DNA of 64,000 nucleotides from Hevea brasiliensis (GCF_030052815.1 NC_079496.1:8881100-8945099), one strand, 5' to 3'. Positions 13,195 through 25,572 are shown, numbered from the stretch's first letter. The notes: generated by a model from the sequence alone, not told the origin. Program-made: numbers and translations.

Positions 13195-13610
13195 TAGCTC
13201 AAGTGAAAAGAAATATGTGATGTTTTATAGGAGGGCACATTATTCTTATCCCAAATTGTTATGGAATATTAATACATCCCCCTCATGCCCAATACCGAAT
13301 ATTTTGAGCGTGAAATACTTATGAAAGACCCAATATGGATTGGAGAGACTATATATAATATCATTTTAAAGAAATGAGTTACACCTAACTCACTTTTAAA
13401 GTTAGCTAAGGGGAAAGGGTGCCAAGACTTTGAAAGAGGTGCATGACCTATATTTCAAATCGATATAAAATATCAATACACCATCTCATACCCAGGATAA
13501 AATACGTAGAGCATGAAATACTTATAAGAAGTCAACATTAATTAAGAAGGCTCTGATAACATTTTAAGAAAATGAACCATACTTAACTCACTACCAAAAG
13601 TTAACTCAAG
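13195..13610. repeat. Diverged two-unit tandem repeat of about 205 bp
   Basis: Two units (about 13195-13403 and 13404-13610) share the same order of phrases: ATCAATACA/ATTAATACA, GAGC(A/G)TGAAATACTTAT, then ATTTTAA(A/G)(A/G)AAATGA, then CTAACTCAC and AGTTA(G/A)CT. The second unit contains GCTCTGATAACATTTT, whose reverse complement resembles a methionine-tRNA primer site (TGGTATCAGAGC). The array may therefore be the end of a decayed LTR element. Confidence 0.55.
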
Positions 13611-14774
13611 AGGAGGAATGTCCAAAACTTGGATTTTACACATATGCCACACCTATACGTATGAAATTGCTAGCCCATATCTTAGAAGAAATACATGGTC
13701 AATGGAATTGGTGTTCTCACTATCAACCTGATCATTATTAGTTAGTGGTGTCAGCTTCCCTAAAGGCTAACCTTTCCGTTTGCCTTTTGTAGAGTAAAAT
13801 TGATATGCCTGTCTATTTTTAACTTTATGTATTTCGCTTTAGCTATCACTGTGTGAATTAGGAAACCATTTAATTGTTTGACTAATTACAATCATTCTAT
13901 TTAATTTCCACCTTTTTCTCTTTTCAAAAAAATCCTGCTTCAATAATATCATAAATCCACCAACTCAAACATTTTTAAACGTGAAGATTGCAAATTTGAA
14001 TTTATTCTGAGGAAAATTATTGTGTCTATATTTGATATATTTCATTAAGTCAATAATCATTAATAATTAAATATGTGTGAATATATAATAATTGAAGTTT
14101 CCTTGTGATGGTCCTTTTATTTTGGCTATATACTGTCACATAAAATATATTATAATCTCATGAATTCCAACGAAATATTCTATCAGTTGAGGCCCCCAAC
14201 TACTAATCATTTGCCTTACATATCATGCATTTAAACATTTATGAATTTGTGAACAAAATTAATAATCCATGTTTTGCATTACTCGTTATTTGGAACCCAC
14301 TAATCAAAATGCTAAATTAATTATTCCTCCCAAGTCCCAAAAAAAATTATAAAAAAAAGTAAAATAAAAAGTTTGCCACAATTTAATTGTTAATTTATCA
14401 GCTGCATGCATGTTTTGCATGTAGGCATGGAATCCATAACATCAATTATCAAGAGAAGTTCTCTGCATGTATGTGTGGTGCATTCATTTTTCAAATTGGT
14501 TTGTTAAAATGGACCAATGACAAGGTCAACCCACAGGAAGTCATGTGCAGTATACTATTAAAATAATAAAAGAAAAAAGCAGACCACACATTTACATATA
14601 ATTAACTCCACTTGCCCATAACATGCATTTGTCTTGCATACCTAATCACCCAACTTCTATATGGATTCAATTATGTACATGTACATAACCACCACAAAAG
14701 TTAGCTCAAATAGGAGTTCTTGAATTTCATTTTAAAATAGTGTTTTTGTTTTTCCCATTTTCACAAGTTTGCAT
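13611..14774. other. AT-rich intergenic DNA
   Basis: No open frame of note and no recognisable element. Short palindromes such as GCTGCATGCATG near 14400 are present but have no context that would give them a role. Confidence 0.4.
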
Positions 14775-14801
14775 TATATATATATATATATATATATATA
14801 T
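14775..14801. repeat. Microsatellite (TA)n
   Basis: A perfect TA run immediately upstream of the putative hAT-like element. Confidence 0.95.
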
Positions 14802-14858
14802 CATTTTAATAATAAAATAAATTATATGATATATATTCTTATTAATCATTAAACAGAG

Positions 14859-15802
14859 TAGGGGTGACCATGGTTCAGGAACCACTGGTTATAGTTTATG
14901 AACCGACGGTTTTAGTTTGAGTCTCAGTTTAAAACAGTTGGAGGGCAATTTGAAAAAGGACGATTTAGGGAGCGGTTTAGAGATGATTTAAGAGCTATTT
15001 AAACAAAGAAATTAGAGGAAAATTTTATTGATTTAGAATTTAAGTTATATTTATAAAAATATTTTAATTTTTCTTAGAAATCTTTCAATCAAAATAAAAA
15101 TAAGAAAAAAAGAATGAAATAATTTATCTTTAATAAAAAATACTTGAACTTGATTAAAAAATTAGAGATGAAATTAATTTTTTTTAAAGAAATTAGAAAG
15201 AGGTTCATAAACTTAATTTTGCCTATATCCCTTAAGAATTTAGAGAAATTAAAATTTTCGGTTCTATTGATTGCCCTTTTTTTTTAAATTATATGATAAT
15301 TGATAATTAAAAAAATATAAAAAAAATTAAAAAAGAGAGTATTGAAAATTTAATTGAGGATATGAAATGATAACGGAGAAATTAAGATAACATTGAAAAT
15401 TTTAATGAGTATATAAAATAATAAAATAGAAAAATGAGAGAGTATTGGAAATTAAAAAGAGTGTAGAAAATAATTATTTAGAGAAATTGAGAGAGTATTA
15501 ATAATAAAAAAAGTGTAGAGAATAAATGTATAGATAATTTAAGATTTATATAAATGAATTAGAAGTTGAGTAAGGTATTTATTGAATTCTTTTGTATTTA
15601 AAGAGCTATTTTTCTCCGATTCGGAACCGTTAGTTCAATTCGGTTTAGAATTGTCAGTTCACAGTTTCTGAAAAATATGAATCTAAACCAAATTACAGAA
15701 TGAAGATTTTGGTCCGGTTCGAAATCGGTTTCGATTTTGATTGATTTCGATTTAGTTTTGACCAAACCGGTTCTAGTTCAAAATTAGACCGTGACCACCT
15801 TT
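14859..15802. mobile_element. Putative non-autonomous hAT-like element
   Basis: The left end reads TAGGGGTGACCATGGTTC. The reverse complement of the right end reads AAGGTGGTCACGGTCT. The two share GGTG, then positions that differ mostly by transitions, as expected from decay of methylated DNA. TAGGGGTG-type termini resemble Ac/hAT ends. The flanks TTAAACAG and TTAAAACA are a possible but imperfect 8 bp target duplication. Subterminal sequence at both ends is rich in AACCG/CGGTT motifs. The interior has no transposase frame. Confidence 0.45.
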
Positions 15803-15829
15803 AAAACATAATTTTATCAAACACTTAAC

Positions 15830-15897
15830 ATAAATCAGCTATCATCAACTGTCAGCTATCAACTGTATCCAATAATTAAACCAAACAGGCTCTAAGT
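15830..15897. repeat. Possible MITE end with repeated CAGCTATCA motifs
   Basis: The stretch contains ATCAGCTATCATCAACTGTC followed by AGCTATCAACTGT and then AAACAGGCTCTAA. This looks like one terminus of a small plant inverted-repeat element; the partner end was not found. Confidence 0.3.
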
Positions 15898-16852
15898 AGT
15901 TCCTAATTATTGATATTTAAGGCAACCATAATTCTTAGTTAGAAAAAATCACTTAAAAAAAGTGGGTCATTGATGTTAAAAAAAATGAATTGCATGTATC
16001 ATTTCATTTCATTTTCGTTTAAATTCATTAAAAGGTGCTAAATTATATTTAAATTTATACAAGTACATGAATGTATTTTAAAAAATTAATTATTTTTTGC
16101 ATTTATAATGTGAAATTCAACACTTCAACTAATGAATTATTCCAAATTCAAATGTCACAAGGAAATGATCAAATTAATTTACCAGATTTCACATCAACAA
16201 AACCTTCTAAACATTTACCGTTTGCTGTTTTTGAGATTTGCTTTCCATATGTTGCAAGTACATATCGATTTAAATGCACCAAAACGTTGTTAATGAGTTT
16301 ATTTATCATCTTAATTATTAGTTTTAATTCAAAATTTAAATAAATAATGTGTGATTCTAATTAAATCATAGAGATGTTGTGATGGTTGGGTCAGAGCCCA
16401 AGTTTGCTATTGCTGGGCGTAGCCTGCCTGCCAATCTCAATTTGTTGAAGCTACGTACGACCTGGCTTTGCCCGTTTTGGCTCAATCGCTCCCGAAACGA
16501 AGGCTTTCATTTGTTGAAGAAGCCTGGACTTGCTGTAGGCTTGCAAACAAAATAATATTCTTTGATAAAATCCTGGACCCTGAACATGAACACTGTACCT
16601 ATAAATAAGAGCTCGAGCTCATATTTAGTGAATATCTATGAATTGAGCATGAACTTTTTAAAATTTAACATTTACACTTACATTTTTGTGGAATTATTTT
16701 GGAATTATTTTGTGGGCTGAACAAAAATTCAACATTTATTGCGTCTGTTTCAAAGCCACCTGATGCAGAATTCAAATTCACAGTTGTAGCATGTGTGATG
16801 TTGGCTAAGTTATGCTAAAGTAGTTAGAAGATGTAACCATGTTTGGAAAAGG
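15898..16852. other. Intergenic DNA between repeats and tRNA
   Basis: Mostly AT-rich. The interval 16380-16560 is locally GC-richer (GCTGGGCGTAGCCTGCCTGC and similar) and stands out, but I recognise no element. A 90-codon frame at 16071-16343 has no recognisable domain. Confidence 0.4.
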
Positions 16853-16924
16853 TGCCCCCACGCAGGATCGAACTACGTACCTTCAGTTTACAAGACTGAC
16901 GCTCTACCACTGAGCTATAGGGGC
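16853..16924 (-). tRNA. tRNA-Thr (anticodon UGU)
   Basis: The minus strand folds as a 72-nt tRNA. The acceptor stem GCCCCTA pairs with TGGGGGC, and the discriminator is A. The D-arm carries the A box TAGCTCAGTGG, the anticodon loop is CTTGTAA with anticodon TGT, and the T-arm CGTAG/CTGCG encloses TTCGATC, which forms the B box. No intron is present and CCA is not encoded, as expected for a eukaryotic nuclear gene. A TTTT run at 16847-16850 just past the 3' end suits Pol III termination. It is an isolated gene with no neighbour within several kilobases. Confidence 0.93.
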
Positions 16925-19369
16925 TCGGCTTCGAAATTATCCTAGATATGTAGAACAAATAAAGTTTCCATGAGTCTGCTTTTGCTCATTGAATGTTACA
17001 GAGCCAAAAGGATAAGTGAAGTTTAGAGGGTGAAAATAGAATTAAGAAAAGTTGGCAAAAGGATCAAAAGGGATTATCCATGTATAAGCAAACAACCTGT
17101 TTAGAGAGTGTTTTTGTTTAGTTTATGAACACAAAGCTATCACATAAGCTTTAAAAATTTAAAAATTTAGATAATTATATGTTTAATTAAAATATTTATA
17201 TAAGTAGTTAATAAATAACTAACACATTTATTAGCTTATAAAACACATTTATTATTAAAAATTACTAAAAATTAAATTAGACATTTGGTTAAATTTTAAA
17301 CATTAAATGAGAGTAACATAATAAAATATTTGTTAATCTAACTTAAAATCATAGGGTTTATAAGTACTAAAATAAAAAATATTATTTTTAGGCTTATTTA
17401 GACTTACTAGTTATTTTTTAAATGTGCAGTGTATATTTTCTGTACTCGTTGTATGAATTGTAATTATATTATTGTGATAATATGATAATTTTTTATTTTA
17501 TGACATATATGTTATACGTACACTTATTATTTTTATATTAAATTAATAAAAATAAAGTTTATCGATAAAAATAAGAAATTATTTTGATGAAATTTATTAT
17601 AAAAAATTTATTATTATAATATAGTTTATAATTATAAGTGTTTTATAAATATATAAATTTAAGTATTTGTTATTTTGTTAGTACATATATTTTTATGTTA
17701 AATTTTTTTAATAATAAAATGTATGAGTTTATCAAAACTAATTAGCTTTTAGCATCATATAATTTTTATAAAATATATATAATCAACGTGAAAAATTTAA
17801 ACTTTTTCCAATATCATTTAAAAATTCATATATATAATGGTAAAATAAATTTAATTTAGTATAATTTTATATAATGTTGAATTTCTAGTTATTTTTATTT
17901 CGATTTTTTCTAATTTTATTTGATAAAATTATTTATGGACACTTATATCAATAAGTATCAATATTATTTATTTTTATTTGATATATAACATTTTATATGG
18001 TTTTATATTTTCTTATGATACGAAGAAAAATTTTAAAATTAAGATTGATAAATATATTAACACTAATAAATTATTTATAAATAATAAATTAATAACTAAA
18101 TTTTTCTTTTTATATAAAACATAAAAAATACTAATAGAATTAAAAACTTTGATGTTAGTATATTATTATTTTTAATTGGAATGATTATATTAAAAAATAT
18201 ATAAATAATTATTCGATTTACAACAAAATATTTTGTTAAACTGATTTATAACGTATTTTTAAATTAAATTTTTTATAATTATTTTTCTAAAAGTAAACCT
18301 CTAATTTTAAGAAAGAAAGTTGTTAAATACAAATAAATAAAAATCCTATTAAATGATGTAATACTAATATTCATAAGAAAATTAAATTATTTTTAAATCA
18401 AAATATCAATTTAATTTTATATTTAAATATAAATTTATTTAATTAAAATAATAATTTTATATTGAAAGTATGATTTATAATTTTTTTATATGTATTTCAC
18501 TAGTTACCATGCTAGAATAAGATTATAGTATTAAAAAATTAAAAAAAATATTATTTTTTATATACACACATTAACATTTTTTAAACTTTTGGTAATGTGT
18601 TATTTTAAAATAAAAAAAAATCAATATTATAAATTTTAATCATTTTATTAATTATATTAATTTTATAATTAGACTCAAGCCTTAACACATTATGTTAGTT
18701 ATTAATTTTTTAAATAATATATTTATCTATTTAAATTTTTTTTCATATATATAATTTATTTTATATGCTTTGAATGTAATTATATATTGTTTAAAAATTT
18801 TATATTCATATAATTTTATTATACATTACATACTAATTAAGTTTTCTTTTTTATTATAAATTAACGAATATAAAATTTTTTATAAAATTTTTCCATTGTT
18901 ATATATATAACTTATCAATAAATATAGTAGTATTTACATAAATATAAATTTATTTTATATAAAATATTTTTCAATTGAGCTTATAAGAAAATAAATTAAA
19001 AATAAAACTTCAAAAATATTAGTAAAAGAATTCATATGTTTAGTTGGTAAAAATAAATTTATTTTCTTATTCATTTACATAAATTCAAATATGATTGTAT
19101 TAAAATATTTTTATATAAATAAGTATAAGATAAAGATAGAAATATATTTATTTATATATTAGGATTCTTATTTTTTTAAATAATATAAATCATGAAGGTA
19201 TTTTTATAAAAATTTTACATTAAATATTATAATAAAAATTCAATTAAGTAGAATTTAAATACAAGTGAGACTAAGAATTTTAGATTTATATAAAATTTAA
19301 AATTATATAGATAATTAAATTTTAAGTTTTAAGAATTTTAGATTTATATAAATTATAAATTTAAATTAT
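16925..19369. other. Very AT-rich intergenic DNA
   Basis: About 2.4 kb of A/T-dominated sequence without open frames of note. Phrases such as TTTATAAATATATAAATTTA recur. It abruptly gives way to the GC-richer LTR at 19375. Nothing else is supported. Confidence 0.5.
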
Positions 19370-19374
19370 ACAGT

Positions 19375-21890
19375 TGTCACGACCCAACCTATGGGCCGGA
19401 CCGGCACTAGGACCTGGGCCAGCCTAAAGCCCCCGAGGCCCGTAGTAAGCCTTAACTGTTCATTTACCCAATTCTGAGGCCCATTGGGCCCAAATTCAAG
19501 AAACCAAACGGACAGAGTCCGGCCATAAAATGGACTTTCCAACGGGGAGTTTTTGACTCACCCGACCTGTAAACACAATAAATACTCAATTGGGGAGCTC
19601 AGCTCACCCTCCACATACTCATCAACATAAAATAAAGGGGAGCTCAGCTCCCTCATCCAATCCATCAAACATACATAACATATTTAAGTTTACAGGTCCA
19701 ACATGATAAAAATATTACAGACCAAATTCAAATAAATACTGCTAACACATGCGGAAATTCTAGGAGTAATTAAAATTACACAAACATGGATAAACAACCT
19801 GCGAAGGATAAAAGCAGGTTAACCCAGAACAAAATATCCTCCTGTGGCCTGTAAAAATTTTTGAACAGGAGTGAGCGTTCAACTCAGAGAGTAAAATATC
19901 AATCTTAACTATAATCTCTATAACTATCTGAAACTAATGCAACCTGTAGAGTGAAATGCAACATTAACATCATATTCACATCATAGCATCAAAAAGGTAA
20001 TTTGGAGCACTTACACACCCTGTAACATCATTCATAGTATATGGGAGCTGATCCCCTATACAGCTCTCTTAAATCCAATCTGGTGCCAGCGAAGAACTCA
20101 GCTCGGACTTCCACTTAAATACCAAATCGGGGTCCCAGCGAAGAACTCAAGCCGTGTCTACCCCGAAGGACCGGGTCCCAGCGAAGAACTCAAGCCGTGT
20201 CTACCCGTCCTATCCATAGTCCACACCACATCACACGCACGCCAACGCACGCACACTGCTCCAAATTACCACAATAACACTCATGGCACATTAACAGTTA
20301 TCAATGCAACATAATTCGTGCCTAGAGTTTAACTACATAAATATATGCATATAAGTGATGCATGGGCATGCTGAACATATAATAATATCGAAATTACAGT
20401 TAAAATTAATATTTTACTCACAAACTTGACGACAAATTACTGTGGCCGGGCGGAGGAAGAAGAAGGTCAGCTCACCCGACAATTATATTACAATTATTTA
20501 ATACATCGACTCAATACAAACAAAGAAAAAGATCAAGTACGTCCTAAGTCGTGCCGAAAATCCGGCAGAGTCTCCCCTATACCTAGGACCTACCCAACCT
20601 GAAAAAGGGCTAAAAACGCACTTCTATATTCACAATCCATATATCAACAGTTCAATCATATCACACAGCCCCTCCTGGGCCCATCAAATCAATCATCCAT
20701 CACAATACGAAAAATTTCAATTTAGTCCTTATTATTGATCATTTTTGCAAAAACTGCCCAAACAAGCTCTAAAAATTATAAAACTTTGCCCCGCGGTCCT
20801 TAGCAATATTACTAAGCTATTGCAAAAAGAATCGTAATTTTCTAAGCTACCACGAATATTTTATGGATTTTTAATCCTATTTAAGCACTAGAAAATTACG
20901 AAAAAGTAAGGTTCGGGTTTACCTTTGCCGATTCCGACTTCGGGAACGCGCTCGGGACGTCTGACAATGGGGGGCTAGCCAAAACCTCGGTCCAATTCGG
21001 AGACTTTTCCGGTAACGGGTCTGTCTGGCCCGAAATTTGCAGACCCGGTCAACTGTCGAATTTCCGCGAATCGAGGATACCTACACGAAGCCCATAACAC
21101 GGGGGTTAGTACATAAATTTTTCAGAATTTTCTAAGCTCATTTAATGCTCGAAATTACACTGCGAAGTTCCGTGGGACCCACCGAAAAACGTTGTCGGAA
21201 AATTTTGAAATTAATATCCCGCGAAGCTCTCGTCGAGTGGAGCGTGCTGGTAGCCTCGGTTTTCTCGTGGGATTCACGGTTTTTGAGAAATCTAGCCCAA
21301 AAGTCGAAATGGGCGAAAATCTTCCCGAGCAAAAATCGGACAATCCGCTCGATGGATTTCGGCGTTCTTGGTGTCTATGGAAAGCTCTCGCCGAGTAGAT
21401 GATTTTAGACACAAGACCCGGTCCAATCGGTGGCCGGATCGGCCGGATTTGGCCGGAGAAACTGGAGCGACGCGCGCGCGCAGGGGAGGGGAGGAGAGAG
21501 AAAAGAAAGAGAAAAGAGAGAGACGCGCGCGGGAGAAGAAAAAGGAAAGGGAGCCGGTTCGATTCGACCGGTCCGATCCGGTCCGGTTCGATTCGGCCGG
21601 TTCGATTCGAAATACAAAATTTTAAATTTTTACTCTGCCTCGGGACCGAAAACGAGGTCCAAAAATTCCGAAAAAATTCCAGAAAATTCAGAAAAATACG
21701 TAGACTCCAAATATATTTTTAGTTTTGCCACGTGGTCTTTAAATTAATTTTTAAAAATCATCAAAGTTTATATTTTCGGAAAATCGAACCCGATTTTTAA
21801 AATCCGAAAAATCTCAAAAAAATTCCTAAAATTTAAATAAAATTTAAATATCAAAAATACTCATAATTAATAAAATTTTGGGGTGTTACA
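19375..21890 (-). repeat. Gypsy LTR (3' LTR of the element)
   Basis: A 2516-bp LTR, unusually long. On the plus strand it begins TGTCACGACCCAACC and ends GGGGTGTTACA. It contains a subrepeat block at 20080-20210 with three copies of AGCGAAGAACTCA, and a CpG-rich segment around 21400-21620 with TTCGATTCG units. The second LTR matches it closely after about 21036, but differs by many small indels before that. Confidence 0.95.
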
Positions 21891-21892
21891 TT

Positions 21893-21905
21893 CTTCCCCC
21901 CTTAC
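21893..21905 (-). other. Polypurine tract of the gypsy element
   Basis: Reading on the minus strand, AAGGGGGGAAGAA ends next to the 3' LTR start TGTAACACCCC. This is the expected plus-strand primer of an LTR element and fixes the coding orientation. Confidence 0.85.
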
Positions 21906-21981
21906 AGAAAATTCGTCCTCGAATTTTTACACAAGGCAGAATAAAGTACATGATTATACATTGAACAAATAAGAGTACTTG

Positions 21982-23880
21982 CTACGCATGTCCTGCTCGA
22001 CTCCAGCTGCACTCTTCCACTGACTGACTCCTCCACAAAACCTTAACCATAGGGATCTGTTTAGATCTCAGCTGTCTCACTTGGTAGTCCACTATGGCTA
22101 CAGGCTGCTCCTCAAATGTCAAATTTTCCTTTAGTTCTATCACATCCGGCTGCAGTACATGAGAAGGATCGGGAATGTATTTCCTGAGCATGGAGATGTG
22201 AAACACGGGATGAACGTGAGAGAGGTTGGGTGGTAGCTCCAACCGGTAGGCAACTGCTCCAACTCTATCAGTAACCTCAAAAGGTCCGATATACCGAGGT
22301 GCCAACTTGCCTTTCTTTCCAAACCTCATGACTCCCTTCATTGGAGAAACCTTCAGGAATACATAGTCGCCCACTGCAAACTCCACATCCCTCCGTCTGG
22401 GGTCTGCATAACTCTTCTGCTTCATCGAAAGCCGCCTCGATCGTTCCCTGATTAAAGGAACTACCTCTGAAGTGTACTGCACTAGGTCTACATCATGCAC
22501 TTTCGCTTCCCCCATTTCTGTCCAACATAGAGGAGACCTACACTTTCTTCCATATAGTGCCTCATAGGGTGCCATCCCTATGCTGGAGTGATAACTGTTG
22601 TTGTAGGCAAACTCCACTAAAGCTAGCTGCTCATCCCATTGACCTCCAAAATCCAAGACACTCATGCGAAGCATGTCTTCCAGTGTTTGGATTGTCCTTT
22701 CGGACTGTCCGTCTGTTTGAGGGTGGAAAGCTGTACTGAAGTTCAATTGTGTGCCAAGTGCCTCCTGCAACTTTCTCCAAAATCGAGAAGTGAACTGGGG
22801 CCCTCTGTCAGATATTATGGAAGCCGGAACTCCATGCAATCTGACTATTTCTCGAATGTAGAGCCGGGCATACTGTGCCACAGAGTAGGTAATCTTTACA
22901 GGTAAGAAGTGAGCTGATTTGGTCAAGCGGTCCACAATTACCCATATCGAATCATATCCTCGCGTGGTACGAGGCAACCCAGTCACAAAATCCATAGTGA
23001 TCATTTCCCACTTCCATTCTGGGATAGGGAGCTCTTGCAGCTTCCCTGACGGTCTCTGGTGTTCAAACTTCACCTTCTGACAAGTCAAGCACTTGGACAC
23101 AAGGTCTGCTATGTCTCTCTTCATGCCATTCCACCAGTAGCTATCTTTCACATCATGGTACATCTTGGTGGAACCTGGGTGGATACTGTACAGTGTGTAG
23201 TGTGCCTCTTGCATGATTTCATTCCTGAGATTGTCCACATCGGGCACACATATTCTAGAACCTTGCACTAGGGCGCCATCATTGGCAAATCCAAACTCAC
23301 CACCATCACCCTGCTGTACTCTTTCTATGATCTTCATCAATTGTTGGTCTCTGTGCTGGGAAACTCTAACTCTGTCCCTCAAGTCTGGCCTCACTGAAAA
23401 GTGAGCTAACAGTACCCCATCATCCGATGGATCTAGGATTAAACCTTGATCCATCAACTCATGTACCTCTGAATCGGTGGTCTCTTCTCTCGAAATGTGC
23501 GCCAAACCGCGGAAGATTTTTCTGCTCAAAGCATCTGCTACAACATTGGCCTTCCCAGGGTGGTACTGGATGGTGCAATCATAGTCTTTCAGAAGCTCCA
23601 TCCATCTCCTCTGTCTCAAGTTTAAATCCCTCTGTTGGAAGATGTACTTCAAACTCTTGTGGTCGGTGTATATCTCGCACACTTCACCATACAGGTAGTG
23701 TCTCCAGATTTTTAGTGCAAAGACTACAGCCGCCATTTCCAAATCATGGGTGGGGTAGTTCTGCTCATGCCTCTTCAGCTGCCTTGAAGCATAAGCCACT
23801 ACCTTTCCATTCTGCATCAAAACACACCCTAGGCCAACTCTGGAGGCGTCACAATACACGGTGTATCCTTCACCACTCAC
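21982..23880 (-). CDS. Gypsy pol C-terminal part: RNase H, integrase, broken chromodomain
   Basis: An open frame of 632 codons. RNase H occupies about 1-125 with D11 (YCDAS), E48, D73 (YTDHKSLKY) and D116. The integrase zinc finger follows (H227, H234, C264, C267), then the catalytic core D297, D358 and E394 with the D-x35-E spacing. A chromodomain-like segment starts near 590 ([20 protein letters not shown]). The frame then departs from the family after residue 619 and stops, probably through a frameshift. The ATG is not a true start: upstream sequence on the same strand continues the polyprotein in other frames. Chromodomains of this class target integration to heterochromatin marks. Confidence 0.9.
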   Translation of the reverse strand: MSGEGYTVYCDASRVGLGCVLMQNGKVVAYASRQLKRHEQNYPTHDLEMAAVVFALKIWRHYLYGEVCEIYTDHKSLKYIFQQRDLNLRQRRWMELLKDYDCTIQYHPGKANVVADALSRKIFRGLAHISREETTDSEVHELMDQGLILDPSDDGVLLAHFSVRPDLRDRVRVSQHRDQQLMKIIERVQQGDGGEFGFANDGALVQGSRICVPDVDNLRNEIMQEAHYTLYSIHPGSTKMYHDVKDSYWWNGMKRDIADLVSKCLTCQKVKFEHQRPSGKLQELPIPEWKWEMITMDFVTGLPRTTRGYDSIWVIVDRLTKSAHFLPVKITYSVAQYARLYIREIVRLHGVPASIISDRGPQFTSRFWRKLQEALGTQLNFSTAFHPQTDGQSERTIQTLEDMLRMSVLDFGGQWDEQLALVEFAYNNSYHSSIGMAPYEALYGRKCRSPLCWTEMGEAKVHDVDLVQYTSEVVPLIRERSRRLSMKQKSYADPRRRDVEFAVGDYVFLKVSPMKGVMRFGKKGKLAPRYIGPFEVTDRVGAVAYRLELPPNLSHVHPVFHISMLRKYIPDPSHVLQPDVIELKENLTFEEQPVAIVDYQVRQLRSKQIPMVKVLWRSQSVEECSWSRAGHA

Positions 23881-24861
23881 GGTGTAGTGTCAACACGAGG
23901 CGATGAGTTAGACACTCCTTGAGCCTCTGGAAACTCACCTCACGATCATCTGTCCAAATGAATGGAACATTCTTCTGGTCAACTTAGTTAGGGAGCCGCT
24001 ATCTGGAGAAATCTTGCACAAATCGCTTTGTGTAGCCACTAAACCCAGAAAACTTCGCACCTCGGTGGATTGTAGGCCTAAGCCAATCGATTCTGACTTC
24101 AATTTTCTTGGGATCCGCTTGAATACCGTCACTAGAAACCACGTGTCCCAAGAATGAGATGCTTTCTAGCCAAAATTCACATTTTGAAAATTTGGCGTAT
24201 AGCTGGTGCTCCCTCAAGGTTTGCAACACCATCCTCAAGTGCCACACGTGTTCTTCCTCGGTCCGAGAGTATACCAGAATGTCATCTATGAATACGATGA
24301 CAAAGCGGTCCAAAAATGACTTGAACACCTGTTCATCAAGTCCATGAAGGCTGCTGGTGCATTAGTGAGTCCAAAAGACATCACCAAGGACTCATAATGA
24401 CCATATCTTGTCCTGAAAGCCGTTTTGGACACGTCCTCATTCCTGATTCTCAATTGATGGTAGCCTGACCGCAGGTCTATCTTGGAAAAGAATCTAGCTC
24501 CTTGGAGCTGATCAAACAAATCATCGATCAGGAAGTGGATACTTATTCTTCACGATCACCTTGTTCGGTATGCGTAGTCAATACACAACCTCAATGACCC
24601 ATCCTTCTTTCTCACGAATAGAACAGGAGCACCCCAGGGTGAAGTGCTCGGACGTATGAAACCCTTGTCCAAAAGCTCCTGTAGTTGCTCCTTGACTCTT
24701 TCGATTCTGCTGGTGCCATTCGTAAGGTGGCATTGAAATGGGGTTTGTACCCACACAACATCGATGCAAAACTCTATCTCCCTTCTGGTGGCAACCACGA
24801 AGCTCCTGCAGGAAGACATCCATATATTCTCCGACAACAGAACATTTTCCTTACGCGACAC
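23881..24861 (-). pseudogene. Gypsy reverse transcriptase, fragmented by frameshifts
   Basis: Three overlapping-frame pieces carry consecutive RT blocks: [20 protein letters not shown] (piece 24556-24861), then [16 protein letters not shown] and [10 protein letters not shown] (24286-24519), then the catalytic FIDDILVYS box (23999-24328). The order is correct and the conserved residues are present, so only the reading frame is broken, repeatedly and by small indels. The junction to RNase H near 23885-23930 is also scrambled. Confidence 0.88.
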
Positions 24862-25300
24862 CTTCCACAGAGGTATCTCTCACCAATACCAAATACCCTT
24901 GGCATCCACGCCTCAACATTTTCCTAGCACTAATTGCCGACACCAAGTTATATGGAGCCACGCTCCTGTCACCATCAAAGCTAACCTCGTCCACACCAGG
25001 TATGTGGAAGTACACCTTTTTGTTCCTGCAGTCTAAGGTGGCGTAATGAGTTGCCAACCAATCCATCCCCAAGATAACATCAAAATCCATTACTGGTAAA
25101 GGAACCAAGTCTGCTGGGAGGATCTTTCCATCCACTACTCTTTGGGCTACCGGAAATACCATGTCTACTTCTATGTTGTCACTAAGTGGGGTAGCTCTTG
25201 ACAAAGGGCACTCTAAAGTTGTAGGGTTTCTACCCAATCTCATGGCAAACACGGGGAGACAAATGAGTGCGTAGCACCGGATCTATTAAAACACGAGCCT
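24851..25300 (-). pseudogene. Gypsy aspartic protease, frameshifted at the active site
   Basis: The open piece 24851-25252 contains DFDVILGMDWLATHYATLDC, the C-terminal signature of gypsy retropepsins. Just upstream the minus strand reads EARVLIDP, followed by disrupted sequence where the family has its catalytic Asp-Thr/Pro-Gly-Ala motif. Two nearby single-base losses best explain it. Confidence 0.8.
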
Positions 25301-25572
25301 CATAAGAATGACTGGAAGAATACCGCCACTCGCATTTGAAGCTCGAGCATCTGGTGGGTCAGGGTGAAAAAGCGAGATTGACCCCTACCCTGAGTGGCGT
25401 AACCACGTCGACTTCTACCTCCGACCGCCTCCAAATCCACGTCACCGTTGTCCTCGGCCCTGTTGGCCACTGATCTGACTGCCTGCCATGTTGGAAGCAC
25501 CTGATACAATTGTCGAGGAACATTTGCAATGTAACCACTGTGACCCCATCGTGGCTCATCAGCAGGCGATCT

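Noticed and set aside
16071..16343. 90-codon frame in intergenic DNA
   Set aside because: AT-rich composition, no domain and no conserved look; not supported as a gene.
16853..16924. Possible chloroplast-derived tRNA
   Set aside because: The sequence has nuclear-type stems and A/B boxes and differs from the plastid threonine tRNAs I recall; flanks are not plastid-like.
21138..21747. Several overlapping open frames of 60-107 codons on both strands, repeated at 28590-29188
   Set aside because: They lie in the GC-rich part of the gypsy LTR, overlap each other in all frames and encode low-complexity Arg/Gly/Glu-rich strings. They are a composition effect, not genes.
21982..23880. Long open frame considered as a domesticated integrase gene
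   Set aside because: It sits between intact LTRs with a target duplication and continues upstream as broken pol; it is simply the retained part of a young element.
24159..25046. Plus-strand frames of 60-102 codons across the gypsy pol region
   Set aside because: Reverse-strand shadows of the RT and protease segments.
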